In this document: positions 1-12,627 of the stretch, in pieces | Numbering within the stretch: the stretch's first letter is position 1 | How the letters are laid out: the number at the start of each line of letters is the position of its first letter | Source: Alternaria dauci | Taxonomy: Eukaryota; Ascomycota; Dothideomycetes; Pleosporales; Pleosporaceae | DNA: 64,000 nt | NCBI RefSeq assembly: GCF_042100115.1 | Contig: NC_091276.1 | Location: forward strand, 1,426,001 to 1,490,000 | Reading direction: 5' to 3' | Made by a program: the position numbers and the translations under genes | The notes under the pieces: generated by a model | Told to the model about the DNA's origin: nothing | Database searches by the model: none | What the model saw: only the letters and a program-made list of their open reading frames with translations

Positions 1-3000
1 CCTGAACTCGGAAGATGTCCACGACATCTTGGTGCATGAAGTTGGCATCAATGTTTCCTGTATCGGTGGGTTCCTCGCCAATCTTGAACTTGAGTTCGCG
101 ACCACCTGGAGCATAATCCGTGAAATCATATACGCGGCCATTCATGTAGGCGATCAAGTTACCCTTGTTGCCAAGCGTCTTTAAGTACTCAGGGCTGTAT
201 CCAACTCGGCCTTTCATGTAGTTGGCCTTGAGGAACATTTGCTGCTCGAACCACCAGTCGGGACGAGAGTCGTTGGTGAAAGTCCGGAAGTCGTGATATT
301 GCGCATTGAGATCAGTGGCACTGATGAGGTTGTTCACGGAGGAGTCGGTGTAATTGGAGTTCTTGTAGTTAAGTTGAACGGCGTCGTTGATACCCTGTCC
401 ATCCTTGCCTAAGCACAGAGCAGAGACCTGTACGGGGAATAGATTGGTCGCATCCTTTCCTGCGTACTTCTCCAGATTCTTCTGTGGAACGATGCTGGGG
501 TAATGGTGTGGGATGAACTCTCCCAGGTCGTAGACGATACCCCGGATGGCAACGTAAGCTTCGTTTCCGTCCTTGCCGTCGTAGGAAGTCAATTCAGCAG
601 AAGAGTACACGTGTTGTTTCGGGCAGATGACGGCGGGGAACCCAATCATGAGGAAAATGACGAACGCGCAGCTCCACCAAATGATCATGTTGATGGCTAA
701 CTTCTCTCGCCATGCCATTCGCACGTCTTTGCGCTTGATTCGTCCAATGTAGCGAATAGCAAAATCGGGGATGAGCCATGTCATGACGTAGACAATGAAG
801 ACCCATCTCTTTCGACTGCTGGAAGTGGGGATAGTTTCGACTTCTTGGAGTTTTGCATCAGCTGCTTTCTCGTCGTCGATAGCTTTGGGCTGTTCCAAGC
901 CATGGAACATGTCACCATTGGTGACGCCAGACGGCGCTTCTGAGCGAGCGTCAATGTCTCTCTGACCAAAGTAGTTGCCGCTCTTGTCGTCGTAGTATGC
1001 ACCAGGCGAGGGCGAAAGAAGGCCAGTTCGGACGTCACCAAACGATCGACCGGCATCGGGAGTAAGCAGATTGTCGTTGGAATCAGCAGGCCCACGGGCG
1101 TAAGGAGCGAGATTCGATACGTTGGCGATCTCGAGCCAGCACTTCTCACTTAAGAAGACACCAGTGGCGCCAACACGGACTTCATTCTCTCGCCACGGTT
1201 TCTGATCGAGGACCATCTCAGCCTTTTCTTTGTCGCTACCAACAATGGCAAGATCAGTCTGAGCAAGACCGAGAAACTCCGCAAAAGGCATGAAAATGCT
1301 GTAATCAGCAACCCGGAGACGTTGACTGATCTCTGCAATACCGAGGGCCTGAACTTGTTGACGAACGCACTTGCTGTCGAACTGGTTGGCGATCCTTCGA
1401 TCATTGGGTTTCAAGCAGAAGACAAAGTAAGCGTTGGCTTTCCGCAACGTCGACTCAATGGTCCTCAGGGAACTGATGAATTGGCCCGCGGCACCAGTCT
1501 GCTTCTGAGACTCTCCAGGTTTTTTGGTGCCAGAAATGTTGCTTTCGGCATCACTGATGGCCTCTTCGTCGAATACATTTAGTTGACGTCCAAATCGACC
1601 GGTCTTGTCAGCCTTCCGCTTGGCCAGACTAGGCTGGCGCGTGGGTTTGGAGCTGACGGTGGCTTGTACAATAGCTGACTTCTCCTTGGGATGTGACATC
1701 TTCTGGAGAGCCTCTTGTCCAAAGAGTTGTTGAACGAACGGAGCCTGGGCAGACTTGAGCAGATGCATCATGTCACCAGAAATAAGCTCTGCGTTCTCTT
1801 CCAATAAGCCCTCGACGCTGTAGTCGATGTCACCTGTGAAATGGCGAATGGTGAAGGTTGGCGAAGTGTTGGGCGTAGGGAAGTTGCTACCGGGTTGCAC
1901 GACGGTAAGACTACCAGGAACGATGGCTTGGTGCTTGCCGTCAAAACGCTTGCGAATAGCCTCAAGGAATTGCATGTCAGTCTTGCCACGGCGCATCTGA
2001 TCATCGAGGATACTCAAGAGGCCATTGCCTGGCTTCATGAGGCCCGTCTTGACGGCGGTATTGTCGTAGAATGCCATGGGTGGCAGAGAGATCTCCTCGG
2101 CTTCCAGCTCTTGGATTTGCCGTTGGAAAAAGCTCTCTTGACAGAAAGAGATGAGAGATTCGTTCGCAGTATTGTTGAGCAGTTGATCGAGTGACGATCC
2201 GGTGGCCGCAAAGTTGGCGAAGCCGGGGAAGTCAACCATTGAAACGGTATTGGAAATTTGCTCAGACGGCACTGAGATCCTAGAGTTCATCTGCTCCATG
2301 ACCCATGTGACAAGAAGTGAGTAGAGGGAACGGGCGAGCTCATCTGCGTTGGCTCGCGCACCCTTGGGATCCAGCATGACGGTGACGCGCTCGCGGTAGA
2401 GCGTCTTGGACTTGTATCGCAAGCTTTGCTCTAGATCGGACATGGCGACACCCAGAAATTGTGCAATGGGTACGAGAGACTCCTTGTTCTTAACAACGGT
2501 GATGGACTCACCACCCTCGTGGGAGTAGCCACCGCTCTCGTCGGGCGCAGGGGTAGTGTTTTGACCCATCTCGAACTCGAGTTGACCGATGTGCATAATC
2601 GTAGCCATAATCTCGCAGATACCTGCAATGCTCTCCTTACCAAATTCAAGCCTGCGTAGGGCAGCCTTGAAATCAGCAAAGCCTTTGGTGTCGTCGATGC
2701 CCACCTTGAGTTGTGTGGGATGTCCGAGATAGCGCCATCTCTTGTTGGAACCAAGCGAGGTGCGGTTGCCACCATTGCCATCTCCACCTACTGCGTCAAG
2801 GAAGAGATGTTTCTTCTCATTGAGACTGGTACCAGCGAGGAGGTAGTAGAGAACGTGGTAGGTGCGCTCTCCAGTGGGCACAGAAGCAATGCGGCTGCGC
2901 TCGAGACGATGAGCGAGGAACTGAGCGCCAAGAAGAGTTGCGTTGTTTGCGGTGGTGGTATTATACTGGAGCTCTAATAACAGACCGGATTTGGAGGCTT

Positions 3001-3480
3001 GCGGGGTGGTGAGGGACTTTGTGGTGGTGAAGGCATCAAAAACGAAGTTGGCGTGCTCGATCTTCTTGGAAAGGGGTGTCGAGGAGTAGGACATGAAGGA
3101 CCTGAGCATGTGTCCACGGATGGTCGTCTTTCCAGCGCCAGACTCGCCACTGCAACATGTCAGCAAGGAAGATTGCATGTCAGTTTGGAAGACACTCACA
3201 GAAACACGATGGCCTGGTCCTCAGAACGATGTCCCAGACGCGTGTAGGCTCGGAGGGAGAGGTCCTCTGCGGCCTGGTGGGCACTCCCTTCCTTGCCGCC
3301 GTCCACGCCCAGGCTGGCATCTGTGCATGTGTTGATTGCGACAATGCCCTGCGATGAGAGGGATGCGATGGGAAGATGTGCGTGGTAACGGCTGGCAAGG
3401 GCAGAAGTCAAGCCCGTGTCGTTCTGCTGGTGCTGGGGCAGCGATGGCAGCGAGGGGTTTTGCAGCGGATTGGAAGCCAT
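1..3480 (-). CDS. csmA: Class V chitin synthase with N-terminal myosin motor (CsmA/ChsV type), 3' part outside window
   Basis: This encodes a membrane chitin synthase that makes cell-wall chitin and carries its own myosin-like motor. Exon 1 is 3200-3480 and exon 2 runs from 3149 to beyond base 1. The 50 bp intron (3150-3199) has GTGAGT...CAG ends and splits the P-loop region. About 1143 residues are visible. The intact P-loop GESGAGKT lies at residues 95-102 and the switch II-like DFPGF at about 400, so this is the motor-bearing member of the pair. Two membrane segments fall near residues 875-895 and 909-930, followed by a cytochrome b5-like region that runs to the window edge. The GT2 catalytic domain with its EDR and QRRRW motifs must lie off-window. 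The start at 3480 gives an N-terminus with the LPSLP motif typical of class V enzymes. It is transcribed divergently from csmB, a linkage known in other filamentous fungi. Confidence 0.96.
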
Positions 3481-5297
3481 GGTGGGCAGCCGCGTCCCCA
3501 GGGGAGCGAGTGAGGGACTGGAGGGTCAGGCAGGAGCAACAGTGTCGGATGGCAATTGCTCGTCGGATTTGTTGTCTCTTGTCGGTGGTGCGTCCAGAGG
3601 GCTACTCAGAATGCAGGCGGAAACAAGAAAAACACGCCGCGGCAATAATTACAATCAGCGAGCGTGGTAACGGGTGTACAAACGAAGGTAAAGGACGTTC
3701 AAAGCCGTTGACTTGCAGAGCAAAGGGGCCGGTACAGTATGCTGGCTGCTCTGCTCTGGCCGGAGCGCACTGGAGAGCATGGGGCTACGATGCTTCTAGC
3801 TCAGCTTCGCCCGCCGCTGCACCAGCCACCCTTTGGCGTGTGTTGACTGGGAGACCCAGCGATCACGAAAAGGGGGCGCAAAAATAGAATAGAATACGCT
3901 GAACTGCCCTATTGCCTCGCATCTCGGTTGCGGCTCCACTCGTCTGCTTACTGATGAGACGGGAACTTTCTTTGGGCACTTTTCCCTCTCGCACTGCTCA
4001 CGAGACAGCCGACACGACGAGGCAACGCGGCGCATGGCCTGGATCAGAGAAACAAGTCTCGTCGACATTCTTTTCTACGTTGCACTTTGCATCCCCAGGC
4101 GTGGATTCGGGACCCAGAGGCGCGTTGCAGAGAGAACCACTCCCAGACGCGCAGGCTAGTGGTCGCGCTCCCCCGGGAACGATCATCGCTGCACGCTTCA
4201 ATGCACTAGCTGTTCAACCCGTATCGATTGCGCGGCGACCGAGAAATGCTCACACCGCGGACACTACTCCATGATGCTCACGTCTCCCGCCAGCCGCTCA
4301 GCTAACGTTGTTTCTTGCTGGCGTGAGGACGTTGGGCTAGACGGCCCACTGCCCCAGGAGCCAACAGGCTGTGCTGTGTACATGACTTTACCATAGACCC
4401 TTGAGTAGCGCCCGCGCTGGGGGGCCACTCAAGGATTGATTCTGTCGGTCCCAACGAGGGGTTGGTGCTTTGACGTCAGGTCGAGGGTTGAAATTGTCCC
4501 GGCGTGATTCGGTCTGGTTGAAACCATCGATCTAAAGACAAATGAGCGCTAGATGAAAGCGAGTGAGAGTGGACATTGCGACGTGCCCACGCTATGTTAC
4601 AAGCTGCAGACACCGGAAGCCATCTCCACAGACGCCGACGGTGTGCCGTCCGCCTTATCGATTACACTCTGGCCATTGAGTGACGTGAATTCTCCGACGG
4701 TTGCTTCTTCACAGCCTTCGATAGTGTGTTTGTGTGTGTGGAAATATGGCAGCCATGAATAACAAACTAAAAATAGGGGCTAGAAATCGCAGCCAGCGCC
4801 ACCCGCTCGTATCACACAGGCCCATCGGGTGGGCGCCGTAGCTGGTAGTGGCCACGAAAACCAAGACTCGCCATCCATGTTCGGCGCGCTGTTGATGCAT
4901 TGAGCTGTCTCGCACGCGAATTAGTCATGTTGCTAACACCCCCTAACCATACCGCGCCATCCCCCATGCAGCTGGGCGGGAATGCATCTCGCCCTGAGCC
5001 AACAAACATCACGGCTGCTCTGTCTGTGTCCCACGAGCACTCTGTTGCTACCTACATTTTGTTGTTCTTCTTCATACAATCGTTTAACCCGTCCACTCGC
5101 TAGTCCCTTTCGCACTGTTGCCGTGAAAGGTGTAATTCTCTCCAGAGGCTACCCGTACCGTACCGTACCACGCCTGCCCAGACACTCGACCATCTGGGAC
5201 GACATCTGCAGTTGACACACGGTACCACCTCATCTCCCCTCGCTATTGTACTGCTCCTCACGTCGACGGAAGGGGCGACCCGCCTCAGCCCGCAATC
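3481..5297. promoter_or_regulatory. Bidirectional csmA/csmB intergenic promoter
   Basis: This 1.8 kb stretch separates the two start codons of the head-to-head chitin synthase genes and must hold both promoters and both 5' leaders. No convincing gene was found; the open frames here are short and have no family resemblance. Visible elements are a perfect CTA-AAAA-TAG site at 4767-4776 and a short CCGTA triplication at 5153-5168 close to the csmB leader. Co-regulation through shared sequence is an inference from the layout. Confidence 0.8.
4767..4776. promoter_or_regulatory. Rlm1/RlmA-type MADS-box site
   Basis: The sequence CTAAAAATAG matches the palindromic consensus CTA(A/T)4TAG bound by Rlm1/MEF2-type MADS-box factors, which act in the fungal cell-wall integrity pathway. 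It lies 522 bp upstream of the csmB start and about 1.29 kb upstream of the csmA start. Binding is inferred from the consensus only. Confidence 0.5.
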
Positions 5298-8200
5298 ATG
5301 AGTTTCGTCAACAATTCACGCATGTCTGTCTACTCGACGGCATCTGCCTCGGCCTCGCGACCGGGCAATTCGCCCTCGCAGATATCCACCACCACGCTCC
5401 TCAACACCCTCAACTCAGCATACAAGAACGGGCGCTCGTACAACCTCGAGGCCAGCACCAGCATCGTCGTCAACACATGGGTCAATGCAAAGAGCATCAT
5501 TGATGATCGCATTGGCGGCACAGTCGACCTCGAGTTGGGGCGAAAGGCCTGGGAGCACGCCCGCCGGAGAGCTGAGGATGGCTGCATAGTCCTTGCGTAC
5601 GTATCCAACACCCTCTTCTTCCCGACTGCCCACTGACTGGTGTAGTTCTCTGCACGACTCGAGCCCTTCGCTCTTCTCTCCCTTCGTTTCCAGCCTGCCG
5701 CTATCGCTGCCGGGCAACTTCTACATCGCGCTCGAGGCCCTCAAGGCCTTCACGCACTGCGTCACCCCACAGAATCCATCTACCCCTCGCTACTCGGCAT
5801 TGGCCGCGGTCTTCACAATCAACCTTGCGGGTGCTGTCGTCGGCGCTGAGATCAAGCTGTCCACATCCGGCTTGGACGTCCGACAAGGTCTGCTCCAGGT
5901 CCCTGGACAGACTGGCTTCCGTGCCTTTGATGTCTTCTACTACCTGAATTCCAGCTCGGCATCCAGGCAAGAGCGAGAGTACCTGGACATTCAATCCTTG
6001 GACAAATATGCCCTCCTCCGACGATCCGGAACATACGACCCTCCGAGCTACCTCCCTGATGCCGACGATGCCGCCGCAGCTGAAGACTTCCGCTCAAACC
6101 TGAAGGCAATCGGCATCAAGGGCCAAAAGCTGACCAGTCTCATCAGTTGCCTCACCGGCCTGTTGAAGCTCGGTAACACCCTCGACTATTTCATGGACGA
6201 GGAATCGCTGGCTGCAGTATGCGATGACGTTGAGACACTCATGGACCTACCCGAAGGTACCCTCCGCCAGAAGCTGGGATCCAACGAGCGCGAAATCGCC
6301 CTCGGTGGCATCTATGAAGCCATCGTCGACTACGTTGTCGCCCATGCCAACAACTCGATCAAGGAGGATATCCGCCGTGCCAAGTCTGGATTCGCCATGG
6401 ACGACAGTGACGGTAGCGGCATGATGACACCTGACGAGTCTGAGGATGGAGACATTGTCAACATCACCGTCGTTGAGATTCCTAATCGCTCGCTGGGCAA
6501 AGCAGTTGCACTGCGTACTGTTTTTGATGACAGCGAAGGCATCAATGCTGAGATGCGAGACGACGGTGTACACGTGCCGCCTGTCGGCAACTCCGTTCTC
6601 GAGGCCATGCGCGAAGCCACGCAGAGCTGCGCGGCCGAGCTTGGCCTCAGCGGGCCCGCTCTCCGCGAGAAGGAATTTGATTTGGAGAAGCGCGAGACTA
6701 TATTGGACAAGCTCGCACTCGAGATTCCGGGTGAGGACAACTTCTTGAAGCAGCTACTTTACCCGGTACCCAACAGTGGCGTAGTCCTAGGCAAGCACGG
6801 CCGCTTCGACCTGGCCATGACTGTCGCAAGCAGCAGAGTTTGGTTCCAGTTAGCTATTCATCCCTCAGATTCTATCCCCACCTCGCTGAACCAGGACCTG
6901 AACTCTACCTGGCAGGCCGGCGTGGTGTCTCGACAACTTCGTGAGTGGCGATTACCCGAGTGGGCAAATCGCCGCAACCGCAATCTCGATTTCACCGCCG
7001 ACTTTGATCACCACGAATTCTATGATCGATATGCTCCATTGGGCTGCATGGATGGCCAAGAGGGCATCCAAAACTGGATTCTGCAACGCGGCTGGAGTAA
7101 CGGCGAAGTCATGGTAGGCAAGGAGCGCGTCTGGGTCAGGGAGGGTACGTGGTGGGAGGCGGAATCGCAGCTTGACCTCAAGACACAAGAGATGGGGGGT
7201 TCTCCCAACATGCTTGGTGGCATGATTGGAGCTGCTGGCATGGAGAATGGATACCCCACACAGCTCCCACCCACAGCGAGCGCCTTCTTTCCGCCTCTTC
7301 CGGACATGTCTGGGACTCCCCAGAACCCTTTTCAAAGCTCTACAAGTCTGGCTGTGCCGGGCGCCGCAGATGCCAAGTCAATCGCCCCAACCACACACAC
7401 CCTTCCTACGACGGGTCCTGGTGATTACGGCCTCGGAATGAAGGGTGACGAAAACAAAGGCGTCACTTACTATGACATGGAGTCAGGTGGTAACGCCGTC
7501 GTTACCGAAACTCCTCTCACTGGTACTCGAAGGCTCTGGGTCGCCTTTGTCTGGGCCATGACCTTTTGGGTTCCTTCACCGTTTCTCAAGTGGTTTGGTC
7601 GTATGAAGCGACCTGATGTGCGCATGGCATGGCGTGAGAAGCTTGTCTTGTTCATGCTTATCCTGTTGCTAAACGCCACTATCGTCTTTTACATTGTCGC
7701 TTTCGGTAAACTTCTGTGCCCTAACAAGGACAAGGTCTGGAACACGAAGGAAGTATCATCCCACCAAGGCGAGGACGACTACTTCGTCAGTCATCGCGGT
7801 GTGGTTTACGACCTGACTTCTTTCTGGAAAAAGCAGCACAGCGACTCCAACACCGAGGCTACTCGGGATCGGATGATGGAAATGGCTGGTGCCAACATGG
7901 ACCCATATGTCGTCCCCCCACTATGGATTGCTTGCCCGAACCTGATCCCGGAGACTGCTCAAAACAAGGTCCTTCAGCTGACCTTCAACGAATCCACAGC
8001 TGAGAGTCTCAATTCGATCGCTGTCCACAAGTCTGGGTCGATGACAAACATGCCAGACAGCAATGCCTTAAAGAGCGAGACATGGTACCCCGACGTCTTT
8101 CTCCCTGCTATGAAGGAATTCAGGAAAGGAGACCTGGTCTGGGAAGAGGACAAGATCAAGAATGAAGGTGAGGATCTGAATCACATGTGGTTCAGGCTCG

Positions 8201-10709
8201 ACGAGAGGATTTACGATCTGACCGACTACTTCGCCACAATCGACTACATGCAAAACCAGCCCCAGTACAACTTCCTCGATGCCAAGCTGATCGATATGGT
8301 CAAGAGCAATGCTGGTCAGAACCTGAAGGAAGATTGGGACAACAACCTGAACAAGACTACCCAAGACAACAACATGCAATGTCTGGAAAACCTGTTCTAT
8401 GTTGGTAGAACTGACTTCCGCAAGACGGCCAAATGTCAGGTCAACGACTATATCCTACTGGCCTTCACCATCATCCTCTGCGCGGTTATCGTCATCAAGT
8501 TCTTGGCTGCCCTTCAACTGGGCTCTCGTAAACGTCCCGCAAACCAGGACAAGTTTGTCATTTGTCAAGTGCCAGCATATACCGAAGGCGAGGATTCGAT
8601 CCGAAAAAGTTTGGACTCTCTTACTGCCCTCTCTTACGACAACAAGCGAAAGCTCATCTGCGTCATTTGCGACGGAATGATTGTCGGTGGCGGTAACGAT
8701 CGCCCTACGCCCAAGATCGTGCTTGACATCCTTGGTGTTGACCCTAAGGTCGACCCTCCTGCACTTCCATTTTGGTCGGTAGGTGAAGGCAGCCAGCAGC
8801 TCAACTACGGAAAGGTTTACTCAGGACTATACGAGTTCGAAGGCAATGTTGTACCATACATTGTTGTTGTCAAGATGGGCAAGGAGTCGGAACAGCACAA
8901 GTCCAAGCCAGGTAACCGAGGAAAGCGCGACTCCCAAATTCTGCTTATGAGCTTCCTCAACCGCGTCCACCACCGTTCCGCCATGAACCCCCTGGAGCTG
9001 GAAATGTTCCACCAAATCAATAATATCATCGGTGTTGATCCAGAGCTGTACGAGTATCTGCTTATGATCGACGCCGATACCATGGTCAAGCCCGATGCTC
9101 TCAACCGTCTTGTAGCGGCTTGTGCCAATGACTCAAAGATTGCCGGTATCTGTGGTGAGACGAGCTTGGAGAATGAAGACAGATCATGGTGGACTATGAT
9201 CCAGGTTTACGAGTACTACATTTCGCATCATCTTTCCAAGGCCTTTGAGAGTTTGTTTGGCAGCGTCACCTGTTTGCCTGGATGGTAAGTGCTTCACCCC
9301 ACCTCGATTCGATTGTGCTAACTTACTTCAGTTTCACCATGTACCGTCTTCGCACAGCCGACAAGGGCAAACCCCTCATCATCTCGGACAAGATCATCAA
9401 GGACTACGCAGACTGCGTTGTGGACACGCTGCACAAGAAGAACCTCCTCTCGCTTGGTGAGGATCGTTACCTGACCACTCTGATGACGAAGTACTTCCCT
9501 GCCATGTCTTACAAGTTCATCCCCGATGCGTACGCTCTCACGGCCGCCCCTGACACGTGGAGCATTCTGCTCTCCCAGAGACGTCGATGGATCAACTCGA
9601 CCATCCACAATCTGGCTGAGCTTGTCTTCCTCAAGGATCTCTGCGGTTTCTGCTGTTTTTCCATGCGATTCGTTGTCTTCATCGATCTCTTCGGTACCCT
9701 TATTCTTCCATCCATCTGTGCGTATCTGGTGTATCTCGTCTACACCGTCTCCTCGGGCGAGGGCCAATTCCCCATGTTCTCAATTATCATGTTGGCAGCT
9801 GTCTACGGTCTCCAGGCGCTCATCTTCATCATCAAGCGGCAATGGCAACACGTCGGGTGGATGATCATCTACATCTTAGCGTTCCCCATCTACTCGCTCG
9901 CCCTTCCCATGTACTCTTTCTGGAAGCAGGACGACTTCTCGTGGGGTAACACGCGTGTCGTCATTGGCGAGCAAGGAACTAAGCAGGTTCTCACTACCGA
10001 CGACGAAGGTTTTGATCCCAAGGCCATTCCCATGATGCGATGGGACGAGTACGCCGAGCGCAACGAACTCCCCGGCCGTCGCGGTCTTCCCGGTATGACT
10101 ACGGAGAAGGGTGGATTCAACGCATACGAAGACGAAGCGTATGAGATGAACGACATGCAATCTGTCTACTCTTCAGTCAAGCCAGCCTCTACCATCATGT
10201 CCAACATGCAGCACATTTCGCACATGCCGCCACAGTCGCCCGGTCCGTACCAAGGCATGCAAACGCGTCAATCGACGTACTCGAACTTGTCGCGCTACCA
10301 AGACAACCCGCACCAGAACCGCGTCATGTCGATGAGCAACATGAGCGACATGCACAATGGCAACAACGCCTCACCTTATGGTCAACGACAAAGCATGGGC
10401 GGCTTCCAGAGCTCCGACAACCTGATGGCATCGTCTACACCACCTGTGCGTGGCCGCAGTCCTCTCAGCTATGGGGCAAGCATGTCACGACCTGGTAGCA
10501 CGACCAACTTCCAGAGCATGATGAACGGGCCGACTGACGGGCAGATTATCGAGACTGTTCAGGCATGTCTCAAAGACGCGGACCTTGACAGGGTCACGCG
10601 CAAGCAAATCATTGCGCTCGCGGAGCAACGGCTGCAGATGCAGCTGAGTGGCGAGAGGAAGATATTCCTCACGCAGGCCATTGACCATGAGCTGGCCAAC
10701 ATGGGATAG
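5298..10709 (+). CDS. csmB: Chitin synthase with degenerate myosin-like domain (CsmB type, class VI or VII by author)
   Basis: This is a complete polytopic chitin synthase of 1771 residues, close to the usual length of the family. Exons are 5298-5596, 5646-9284 and 9332-10709. Intron 1 has GTACGT...TAG ends; intron 2 has GTAAGT...CAG ends with a GTGCTAAC branch site. The N-terminal 700 residues resemble a myosin head but have no GESGAGKT P-loop, the hallmark separating CsmB from CsmA. Membrane segments lie near 730-750, 767-788 and 1035-1057, with a cytochrome b5-like region between the last two. The GT2 catalytic part contains CLPGCF, EDR at 1356-1358 and QRRRW at 1395-1399. Further membrane helices follow, then a Ser/Met-rich linker and a C-terminal DEK_C-like domain from about 1713. 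The class number differs among authors, so only the CsmB assignment is firm. Confidence 0.97.
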
Positions 10710-11186
10710 GAAGAAGATTGAGAATTGATTGCATTTAGCGGTGTTGCTTGGACATGTTTGCATGGCAGTAACGCCATTTAGTCGTTCTTTTATTCTTTGG
10801 AAAAATCTTGCATGGATTACATTGGGGCGCACGAATTACATGGGCAAAACTGTGGTGTCTGAGGAGCTAGCTAGGCTGTATTTACATGTAGTTGGCTTGA
10901 TGTAATGATAATAGGAGATTGTTGTTGCATGGACTTGATTCGGTTCCTTGGCGTGACTTTGGCTGCTGCACGGCTTAGCGTTAGGTAGCTACGTACTTGC
11001 GTACCCACGTACCCCAGGCCAGCAGTCGCGGCCAGAGCTCCCTCGGCCATGCCGGCACCTCGTAACCAAGAAGCCTGAATCTCACAACCACCACGCCCAC
11101 GACCTCGCCCACGTACACAAACTCGCCCCGCCCACCCTCTCTAATCCTCCGACTTGATATCCGCGACGCCAATTCCAGTCTCCAAC
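10710..11186. other. Intergenic: csmB 3' end and End3 promoter
   Basis: This holds the csmB 3' flank and the upstream region of the End3 gene. A run of CGTAC direct repeats occurs at about 10988-11015. No gene was recognised. Confidence 0.6.
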
Positions 11187-12456
11187 ATGGCGCCAAACCG
11201 CATCGAGCAGGACGAAATCGAAAAGTACTGGGAGATATTCAGTTCGCTCAGCAACGGCGGCACCCATCTCGACGGCGCGCAGGCAGCGCCGGTGCTCAAA
11301 AACTCACATTTGCGCGATGACCAGCTGGAGAGAGTGTGGGACCTGGCGGACGTGGACAATGACGGCAAGCTCGACTTTGAGGAGTTTTGTGTTGCCATGA
11401 GACTCATCTTTGACTTGATCAACGGGGTATGTTTCTTCGAGGCCCGCCGTCTAGACGACTCCAAGCGCTGATGAACCCGTCTCTCAGATCTCGGTCGATG
11501 TGCCCAAAGTCCTCCCCGACTGGCTGGTCCCCGAATCAAAAGCCCATCTTGTGCAAGCTACGCGCGCCCTCTCCGGCTCCCAGCCCGCCTACGAAACCAT
11601 CCAGGACGACGACGACACACCCGGTCTGCGCGACGGCTTCGACTGGTACATGTCGCCGTCTGACAAGGCAAAGTACGAGGAAATCTACACGGCCAACCGC
11701 GACGGCCACGGCAACATTACCTTTGACAGCTTATCCGGCCTGTTTGAGAGCTTAGACAACGTTCCAGACTCGGACGTGCGCTTTGCCTGGAACCTGGTCA
11801 ACCCAAAAGCAAGAGAAAGCGTAGGCAAGGACGCCGCCCTAGCCTTCCTCCACATACTCAATCAGCGAAGCGAAGGCTTCCGCGTACCTCGCAGCGTCCC
11901 ACCGAGCCTACGAGCTAGTTTCGAGAAAGCCCACATCGACTACGACATCGAATCAAACGCAAACTCGCGGTGGGCTGCCACGCGCGACGAGAACACTGCC
12001 ACAGGCCGCAAGGCAAAGTTCGGCGACGCATACCTCACACGGTTGGGTGTCGGCGACCGCGCCGCAAACTACGGTGCGCGCGGTGGCAAAGGCACAGATT
12101 TTGGCGGTCGCACAACAGAAGACTGGGAGGAAGTCCGGCTGAAGAAGCAACTCCGCGAGCTCGAGCAGAAGATTGCCGACGTCGAGAAGGAGGCAGAGAA
12201 CAGACGGCATGGCAGGAGCAAGGATAGTAAGCCGGCCCTCGTCAAGCGGGAACTGGAGCTCCTGCTTGATTACAAGAGGAAGGTGTTGAAAGATCTGGAC
12301 AATGACGAGGGTGGCGCGGTCAAGGGGCTTAGTGGAATCAGAGACGAGATTGAGACGGTTAGGGAACAGGTCGAGGGATTGCAGGGACATCTCGAGAATA
12401 GGAAGGCTGTTTTGGAGGATTTGAGGAGACAGATTGATGATGAAAAGGCGAGGTGA
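11187..12456 (+). CDS. end3: Actin cytoskeleton-regulatory complex protein End3 (SagA)
   Basis: End3 is an EH-domain adaptor of the Pan1-Sla1-End3 complex that couples clathrin endocytosis to cortical actin. Exons are 11187-11426 and 11488-12456, separated by a 61 bp intron (GTATGT...CAG, in phase 0). The product is 402 residues. The first EH domain contains the EF-hand loop [13 protein letters not shown] followed by [12 protein letters not shown] second EH-like region begins after the WYMSP motif and has the degenerate loop [10 protein letters not shown]. The C-terminal 150 residues form a coiled coil rich in Lys, Glu and Arg. Start 11187 sits in the context CCAACATGGCG and opens with the MAPNRIE-like N-terminus of the family; the earlier in-frame codon at 11154 is TTG. 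The gene converges on the Nudix gene. Confidence 0.95.
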
Positions 12457-12627
12457 GAGGTCTTGGTGACATGTGTGTTGTGTATATATTTAGTCCTGGG
12501 TTTCTCGAAGCTGATGGAACAGCAGTACGTCTACGAAGCACAAGATGTTGCATCTTTGTGCGCTGTGGTCTGTCTTCTCACTGCGATATGACTTGTAATT
12601 CTCAACCCACCACCATACACGAGGGCC

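Noticed and set aside
3336..4274. Open frames of 120-183 codons around the csmA start and in the csmA/csmB promoter
   Set aside because: They have low-complexity or Arg/Ala-rich content, overlap csmA exon 1 and have no conserved motif.
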